A stretch of DNA of 44,300 nucleotides from a virus, in IMG/VR virus record IMGVR_UViG_3300033233_000064, positions 1 to 44,300 of that record. The stretch is one strand, 5' to 3'. Of this stretch, positions 40,009 to 44,300 are shown in pieces. Made by a program: the position numbers and the translations under genes. The notes beneath the pieces are model-generated. The model was not told where the DNA came from and did no database searches. It worked only from the letters and a program-made list of their open reading frames with translations. The stretch's first letter is position 1, and every line of letters begins with the position of its first letter.

Positions 40009-40088
40009 TTCCGCCTAATTCTCCTCGTGATTTAGGGTATCATATACCTGATGAGGAAAAGATCAGTCCTGATGATTTACCATTTTAA
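39993..40088 (+). CDS. -1 frameshift extension with SSB-type acidic tail
   Basis: After A_AAA_AAG the -1 frame gives a 31-residue extension that continues IDLVPPNSPRDLGYHIPDEE and closes with KISPDDLPF before TAA 40086-40088. The end DDLPF matches the conserved tip of bacterial single-stranded DNA-binding proteins that recruits partner proteins. There is no start codon suited to independent translation. The fusion would be about 200 residues, while the short form would lack the tail. Confidence 0.6.
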   Translation, partial: EKIDLVPPNSPRDLGYHIPDEEKISPDDLPF

Positions 40089-40117
40089 TTATCATTTTAA
40101 GAGTTCATAAAATATCT

Positions 40118-40705
40118 ATGGTTGATACAGCGTTAGTTGACACAGCATTGGTTGACAAAGCATTTGAGTATTACCAGAGAGTTATTGAGTTACAGAAAGT
40201 AGGCATTGACTGGTTTTTAGAGATGGGAAAGACATTATATACGATTAGAGAAGAAAAGCTGTATAACTATATGGGTAATGGTGGATTTGATACGTATACT
40301 GATTTCCTCAACAATCCAGAGATCGGCTTCAGCGAACAGTCAGCATACGTCTACACGTCAGTGTACGAGTTCTATATCATAAAGCTGGGTATGACTGCTG
40401 CTGAATTAAAAGAGATGCCTCTTAATAGATTAAAAAGGCTTATACCTTTATTAAGAGATAAGTCAGTAGAAGACGCGAAGAAACTACTTGAAAAGACAAA
40501 CGGACAGACGAGCAAAGATTTTGAAAAAACAATAGGTGAAGAAAACATAGCACCCGACAAGCCCGAAGTATATATTGACACAGAAAGTACTAAGTGGATT
40601 ATTCGCTTCAAACCTGAATGTGTATTAAAAATTATCAATATTCGAAATGGCCAAAACATACTGGAACCAGTACGTAGCACTACAGAGGATAAACCAAAAG
40701 ATTAA
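40118..40705 (+). CDS. Early protein of unknown function, DUF3102-like look
   Basis: The 195-residue protein starts with a tandem repeat (VDTAL VDTAL VDKAF) from an 18-bp duplication, then a helical segment (IDWFLEMGKTLYTIREEKLY) like phage proteins of DUF3102 type. A SVEDAKKLLEK region and a strand-rich C-terminus follow. The next gene overlaps it by 59 bases. Function is unknown. Confidence 0.5.
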   Translation: MVDTALVDTALVDKAFEYYQRVIELQKVGIDWFLEMGKTLYTIREEKLYNYMGNGGFDTYTDFLNNPEIGFSEQSAYVYTSVYEFYIIKLGMTAAELKEMPLNRLKRLIPLLRDKSVEDAKKLLEKTNGQTSKDFEKTIGEENIAPDKPEVYIDTESTKWIIRFKPECVLKIINIRNGQNILEPVRSTTEDKPKD

Positions 40706-40916
40706 CTGCTCGGCAGTAACTCTCAACAAGTACGAGAAACAAGGCATAGTTGGCCCTGATATCTATTATATGTGGGGGAAAAAAAGGTTGCCCGGGTATT
40801 CTGATGAAACAATCGAAGTAATGATACAGGTTATTAGAAAAATGAGACTTGACCGTTCCGAAAAAGGTCTTGAAAATAAAAGGATACGTGAAATGAAAAC
40901 AAATTGGCGATATTAA
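40647..40916 (+). CDS. MerR-like helix-turn-helix protein (putative)
   Basis: The 89-residue protein contains NCSAVTLNKYEKQGIVGPDI, then a basic wing and a helix (DETIEVMIQVIRKMRL), like a MerR/excisionase-type winged helix. It is read in another frame across the end of the preceding gene. The call is moderate. Confidence 0.45.
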   Translation: MAKTYWNQYVALQRINQKINCSAVTLNKYEKQGIVGPDIYYMWGKKRLPGYSDETIEVMIQVIRKMRLDRSEKGLENKRIREMKTNWRY

Positions 40917-40931
40917 AATGAAAACTAAGAC

Positions 40932-41435
40932 ATGAAAACTAAAACAAAAGCATGGAACACGTTTTCTTTGTTTGTTCGGATAGGTGGAAAATATGGAGCT
41001 TTGAATACAACTAATAACATTAACAGGTGTGAATGTTTTACTTGTCGGTTTGTCTACGATACGGCAAATGAACAAGCGGGGCATTTCATACCAGGGCGGT
41101 CAGGTTCGATACTTTTTGTTATAGAACTTGTCAATCCTCAATGTTTTAGGTGTAATATAAACTTGAAAGGAAATTGGATTGCGTACGAGAAACGGATGAT
41201 TGAGATTTATGGAAAGGAAAAGGTCGAAGAATTCAAACTATTAAAAAATAGAACTGTACAGTGGAAAGAGTGGGAGTATGAAGAACTAAGAATTGTTTAC
41301 CGAGAAAGACTAAGAACATTATTAGAAAAAATTGATCTCAAAACGATAGAACCAAAACTAATGAGAGCACTTATTACACATGGCATTTTGGCGAAGAAAG
41401 ACGGACAAGCGGGTCATATGGCAACGTCAGTATGA
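40932..41435 (+). CDS. ninG: NinG-like recombination protein
   Basis: The 167-residue protein shows the NinG pattern: AWNTFSLFVR at the N-terminus, CFTC (C35, C38), QAGHFIPG and NPQCFRCN. These Cys and His residues make the zinc/HNH-like core. NinG (lambda Rap) is a Holliday-junction endonuclease. A close ATG at 40919 opens a five-codon frame and is not used. It is followed by the DUF559 gene, which overlaps it by 56 bases. Confidence 0.78.
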   Translation: MKTKTKAWNTFSLFVRIGGKYGALNTTNNINRCECFTCRFVYDTANEQAGHFIPGRSGSILFVIELVNPQCFRCNINLKGNWIAYEKRMIEIYGKEKVEEFKLLKNRTVQWKEWEYEELRIVYRERLRTLLEKIDLKTIEPKLMRALITHGILAKKDGQAGHMATSV

Positions 41436-41766
41436 TTTAACACTGAACATGACTTACCACGAGAAAGTGGCTTTGTTTTTCTTTACGAAGAATGTAATAC
41501 CGGTTTACTGTCAACTTAAGTTAGGATCGTTTATAGGAGATTTTGTAGGAGTAGATAGAAACTTTGTATTAGAACTTGACGGTTGGACACACAAAGACGA
41601 TGAGTATGACGATAATAGAAGTAAGTACCTTTTCAAGCATGGATTTGAGGTCTTTCGGCTTACTAATGAAGAAGTAGATGAAGACCACATTGTTACAATC
41701 GTGAATCAGGCAGACTATGTAGGGATAGAGTCAATGTCTCGACGTATAAGCCGCATTAACAGTTAA
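41380..41766 (+). CDS. DUF559 / Vsr-like endonuclease
   Basis: The 128-residue protein has the PD-(D/E)XK core of DUF559: GDFVG (D54), FVLELDG (E65, D67), WTHKDDEYDDNRSKYL and GFEVFRLTNEEV. The family resembles Vsr mismatch nuclease. It starts inside ninG; an alternative ATG at 41449 would give a 105-residue form that still holds the whole catalytic core. Role: nicking or repair, uncertain. Confidence 0.7.
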   Translation: MAFWRRKTDKRVIWQRQYDLTLNMTYHEKVALFFFTKNVIPVYCQLKLGSFIGDFVGVDRNFVLELDGWTHKDDEYDDNRSKYLFKHGFEVFRLTNEEVDEDHIVTIVNQADYVGIESMSRRISRINS

Positions 41767-41776
41767 ATATTTACTT

Positions 41777-42025
41777 ATGGCAGAAATAGTAGTGGAGTCT
41801 CAGTTAGATGTGTTAAAAAGAGTCCGGAATGAAATGCAGGATAAGTTAGTCCGTAACCAGATTGATTTCGAGTTTTTTAACAGTAAGAGATTAATTGTAA
41901 ACAATGGACAAGAACGAATACAAATCGAGAGAGAGTTTAATATTCGAAAACAGGCAGTTGCCGACCTAACAACAATATTACGTATTATAGATGAGCTTAT
42001 TAAGAAGATACCGACAGTCAACTAA
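41777..42025 (+). CDS. Small coiled-coil protein, unknown
   Basis: The 82-residue protein is two charged helices (LDVLKRVRNEMQDKLV and EREFNIRKQAVADLTTI) with a short loop, a helical hairpin. It comes right after the DUF559 gene and may be an accessory factor. Confidence 0.5.
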   Translation: MAEIVVESQLDVLKRVRNEMQDKLVRNQIDFEFFNSKRLIVNNGQERIQIEREFNIRKQAVADLTTILRIIDELIKKIPTVN

Positions 42026-42026
42026 A

Positions 42027-42470
42027 ATGCCCATGCCAATCTTAGAGAAAATCGAAGGCAGAAATCCAAACTGTGAACAATGTCATGGTAAGGGATTGTA
42101 TTATTACGATGAACACCATGGCACGATTTGTAATTTTTGCTGTCCTCATGACGCTGGCTGGATAGAACTAAAAGGCGAAGCATGGGGCAGGAACCAAGGT
42201 AAAGAATTATGTGAGAGAGGATGTGGAACATTACGTCCGGGCAAAAAGTACAGAATGATTAAAGAGCAGTCTGACAGAATGCTTAAAGAAAGTGATTTAC
42301 CTGAAGTTGATAAAGTAATATTAGATCAAGGATTGTTTATCGTTAAGTGTAGATATTGTGATTATAAAGTTGTTATTGGCTCTTTAGACATGGATAGTGT
42401 TTGTAACAATCTTAGCTGTTTGAGAAATAGAATTATGACACCAAACAAAAAGGCAGAAAAAGGCAGGTAA
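42027..42470 (+). CDS. Zinc-finger protein with DnaJ-like knuckles
   Basis: The 147-residue protein has CEQCHGKG (a DnaJ-type knuckle), CNFCC, CERGC, then CRYC and CNNLSC, enough for two or three zinc sites. ATG 42027 is one base after the previous stop; an earlier in-frame start overlaps and is not preferred. It may be a nucleic-acid or protein-binding zinc protein; family not recognised. Confidence 0.6.
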   Translation: MPMPILEKIEGRNPNCEQCHGKGLYYYDEHHGTICNFCCPHDAGWIELKGEAWGRNQGKELCERGCGTLRPGKKYRMIKEQSDRMLKESDLPEVDKVILDQGLFIVKCRYCDYKVVIGSLDMDSVCNNLSCLRNRIMTPNKKAEKGR

Positions 42471-42521
42471 TGGCGGGTTGTGGTGAAGGTTTTAGTGAAA
42501 TTTAAATATATATTTAATACC

Positions 42522-42551
42522 TTGACAAGTTATAAAAGTTTAATGTAAGAT
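42522..42551 (+). promoter_or_regulatory. Promoter for RHH/zinc gene, leaderless type
   Basis: TTGACA (42522-42527), 18 bases, TAAGAT (42546-42551), then seven bases to ATG 42559. Confidence 0.55.
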
Positions 42552-42558
42552 AAACTAT

Positions 42559-43047
42559 ATGCAATTCGAGACTGCTCTAGTCCTAAAAAGAATTACCATA
42601 CGGATACCAGAGAAGTTTCACTTCCGAATAATGGAGATAGAGAGAGTTTTAGGTTCAAAAGAAGTCAATTACAACTCGATTATGCGTACACTTTTATCTT
42701 ACGGGCTTCAGATTTACGAAGAAGAAAACTTAAAAGTAGATAAAGGAGAAAAGATAGAAAAAAAGATAGAAAAGAAAATAGAAAAGCCAAATCATAAAGT
42801 TAATGGTAAGGAAAAGAATCAATTGATTACTGATGGCGGCGAATTATTGTGTTGCCAGTCGTGTGGAACGACACCTAAAAAGCTTACGAGCTTTAAACAC
42901 AAGGAAGACATCTTTGTTTTTTGTGATGAATGCGTAAAGTTAAATAGGCATAAAGAAGTTATTAAACGGATAGACAAAAACCTTTACGGAGATGAGATTT
43001 ATATGTTTGACCAGTCAAAAAATGGAACAAATCAAGTTTTTATGTGA
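42559..43047 (+). CDS. RHH-type regulator with zinc-ribbon half
   Basis: The 162-residue protein starts with a ribbon-helix-helix-like segment (LKRITIRIPEKFHFRIMEI and NYNSIMRTLLSYGLQIYEE). A Lys/Glu repeat linker (IEKKIEKKIEK) and a zinc ribbon (CCQSC and CDEC) follow. The layout suggests a DNA-binding regulator with a metal site. It overlaps the methionine aminopeptidase gene by 26 bases. Confidence 0.55.
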   Translation: MQFETALVLKRITIRIPEKFHFRIMEIERVLGSKEVNYNSIMRTLLSYGLQIYEEENLKVDKGEKIEKKIEKKIEKPNHKVNGKEKNQLITDGGELLCCQSCGTTPKKLTSFKHKEDIFVFCDECVKLNRHKEVIKRIDKNLYGDEIYMFDQSKNGTNQVFM

Positions 43048-43759
43048 ACTGTTTCGAATACTGGTAGGCAAGGCGAAAGTTGGAGTAACTACAAAGCAAT
43101 TGGACGAGTTTGCAGAAAAGTACATTATAGACCATGGGTACCAACCTTTCAATAAAGGATATAAGCATCAAATATGTGAGTTTCCATATCCGGCAACACT
43201 GTGTACTTCGGTCAATGAAGTGATCGCTCATGGATTTCCGTCAGATTATAAACTTCAAGACGGTGATTTAATAAATATTGATACCGCAGTCTGGAAAGAC
43301 AACAGATGTGCAGATGCGGCTATGAGTATTGGAATAGGACAGATAAGCGAAAGAGATCAAGAATTGTTAACAGTAGCAAAGAAAGTACTATGGGCTGGGA
43401 TTGAAAGTATAAAGCCAAAAGTTCAGGTCAAAGATATCGGTTCTATAATGAATAAAAAAGCAGAAGAACTGGGTTATGTCACTAATCGTTACCTCGGCGG
43501 TCATGGGATTGGTGAAAATATGCACCAATACCCTACTATCCCTAATTTCTATGATCACAATAACAATCAAATAGTCGAAGAAGGCATGATTATTTGTCTT
43601 GAACCGCAAGTCACGAAGAAAGACCGAGAAGGAATTATCAGTAATGGCGGGTGGACTTTGAAAACAAAAGATAACAAGAAAAGTGCTTACTTCGAACACA
43701 TGATAAGAGTCGGTAAAGAAGGGCCAGAGATATTGACAGATCATTTTACATATCCATAG
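43022..43759 (+). CDS. map: Methionine aminopeptidase type I
   Basis: The 245-residue protein removes initiator methionine from new proteins. All metal and catalytic residues are present with the spacing of the E. coli enzyme: H70 (IAHGFP), D87 (NIDTAV), D98 (CADAAM), H161 (GGHGIG), E194 (CLEPQ) and E225 (FEHMIRV). ATG 43022 gives a good N-terminus (VGKAKVGVTTKQLDEF); a longer in-frame start at 42992 overlaps more of the upstream gene. MetAP is unusual in a 44-kb phage. Confidence 0.92.
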   Translation: MEQIKFLCELFRILVGKAKVGVTTKQLDEFAEKYIIDHGYQPFNKGYKHQICEFPYPATLCTSVNEVIAHGFPSDYKLQDGDLINIDTAVWKDNRCADAAMSIGIGQISERDQELLTVAKKVLWAGIESIKPKVQVKDIGSIMNKKAEELGYVTNRYLGGHGIGENMHQYPTIPNFYDHNNNQIVEEGMIICLEPQVTKKDREGIISNGGWTLKTKDNKKSAYFEHMIRVGKEGPEILTDHFTYP

Positions 43760-43760
43760 T

Positions 43761-43788
43761 TTGTAATTTCTATAAAATAAGATATAAT
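43761..43788 (+). promoter_or_regulatory. Possible promoter before HNH gene
   Basis: TTGTAA (43761-43766), 16 bases, TATAAT (43783-43788). The second ATG of the gene (43797) lies eight bases after it. Confidence 0.45.
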
Positions 43789-43796
43789 TGATGGAT

Positions 43797-44300
43797 ATGG
43801 GATTTGAAAAGGGACACGTTTTTTATAAAGGAGCAGAGAAAGGGTGGTTTAGAAAAGGTCAGACAGCTGTAAATAAGGGTAAGAAATTAAAGAAAGACAA
43901 TTTATGTATAAAATGTAGAAAGTTTCCCACTCTTTTGAATAGTGGTAGCTATTGTAGAGAATGTACTAACGAAAGGCAAAGGATCTGGAGAAATAAGAAC
44001 AGAGAAAGAAGTAGACTAAGTGCAAAAATACAAGGACAAAATGTAAGAAAAAAAGTATTTTTATATTATGGAAATAAATGTATTTGTTGCGGTGAGACTT
44101 GTTACGAATTTCTATCCATTGATCATATAAATAATGATGGAGCATTACATAGAAAAGAGATAGGAATTGGTAGAAATATTTATTATTGGTTAATAAAAAA
44201 TGGATTTCCAAAAAATTATCAAATATTATGTTTCAATTGCAATCTAGCAAAAGCACATTGGGGCTTATGTCCACATCAAGAACTGAAGATGGTTACAAAG
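43797..44300 (+). CDS. HNH homing-type endonuclease, N-terminal and main part
   Basis: Read from ATG 43797 (an earlier ATG at 43791 overlaps the promoter spacing) the frame runs to the window end and closes at base 153. It has zinc knuckles (CIKC, CREC) and the HNH core: CICCGETCYEFLSIDHINND, then NIYYWLIKNGF, then CFNCNLAKAHWGLCPH. This matches phage HNH endonucleases. These genes behave as mobile elements inserted between phage genes; here it sits between the MetAP gene and the queD operon. Its promoter may also serve the operon, because no other promoter was seen before queD. Confidence 0.85.
   Translation, partial: MGFEKGHVFYKGAEKGWFRKGQTAVNKGKKLKKDNLCIKCRKFPTLLNSGSYCRECTNERQRIWRNKNRERSRLSAKIQGQNVRKKVFLYYGNKCICCGETCYEFLSIDHINNDGALHRKEIGIGRNIYYWLIKNGFPKNYQILCFNCNLAKAHWGLCPHQELKMVTK
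44154..44300. repeat. Right copy of 147-bp direct terminal repeat
   Basis: Matches bases 1-147 except G at 44280 (A at 127). It marks the point where the circle was cut during assembly or the terminally redundant end of the molecule. Confidence 0.95.

Noticed and set aside
40372-41084. Minus-strand open frames of 102 and 134 residues
   Set aside because: They oppose well-supported plus-strand genes (40118-40705, 40647-40916 and ninG) and lack promoters or motifs.
43388-43744. 118-residue minus-strand frame
   Set aside because: It is the shadow of the methionine aminopeptidase gene, whose catalytic residues are all present on the plus strand.
1-44300. Genetic code with UGA read as Gly (Gracilibacteria-like)
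   Set aside because: UGA works as stop in many genes, including queF and the ATGA overlaps, so the standard code applies.

Overview
The window looks like one complete, circular tailed-phage (siphovirus-like) genome. Bases 1-147 recur at 44154-44300 with a single mismatch, and an HNH endonuclease gene is cut by the window ends and closes across them. Base composition is AT-rich. Almost every gene lies on the + strand; the one clear exception is a zinc-ribbon gene at 8930-9145. UGA is used as a stop (for example in ATGA gene overlaps), so the host is not a UGA-recoding lineage. Most starts have no Shine-Dalgarno sequence. Several genes have a TATAAT-like -10 box ending 6-8 bases before the ATG, which suggests leaderless mRNAs. 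From this, and from the style of a membrane-anchored lysozyme-like protein and a tail fibre, a Patescibacteria/CPR-type host is possible, but that is a weak inference.

Layout. (1) 43797-44300 plus 1-153: HNH endonuclease. (2) 174-3906: a tight six-gene operon queD-queE-folE-queC-queF-dpdA, a full GTP-to-preQ1 pathway plus a DNA transglycosylase, predicted to place 7-deazaguanine (most likely preQ1) in phage DNA. (3) 3928-12086: ParB-like protein, terminase small and large subunits, Mu gp29-like portal, Mu gpF-like protein, Mu gpI-like protease/scaffold, decoration protein and major capsid protein. (4) 12119-17658: a block of structural and fibre proteins, ending with a protein of 24 tandem 15-residue repeats. 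(5) 17666-28283: head-tail connector, tail completion, tail tube, tail chaperones joined by a -1 frameshift, tape measure (516 aa), distal tail protein, hub and several fibre proteins. (6) 28337-30020: lysis cassette (membrane coiled-coil protein, GH25-like endolysin, holin). (7) 30021-30353: a regulatory region with a palindrome, two promoters, a candidate short RNA and a leader with mutually exclusive hairpins ending in a U-tract at the start codon of a winged-helix protein, probably the replication initiator. (8) 30354-43759: early region of many small unknown proteins (several zinc ribbons), a PD-(D/E)XK nuclease, a membrane-anchored lysozyme-like protein, a putative ssDNA-binding protein whose acidic DDLPF tail lies in the -1 frame behind an A_AAA_AAG site, NinG, a DUF559 nuclease, an RHH/zinc protein and a methionine aminopeptidase with all its catalytic residues.

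No DNA polymerase, helicase, primase, integrase, tRNA or CRISPR array was recognised. The phage probably borrows the host replisome and recruits it through the initiator and recombination proteins. The most unusual points are the complete preQ1/DpdA cassette, the SSB-tail frameshift, the initiator leader with its candidate short RNA, the 15-residue-repeat fibre and the leaderless promoter architecture.
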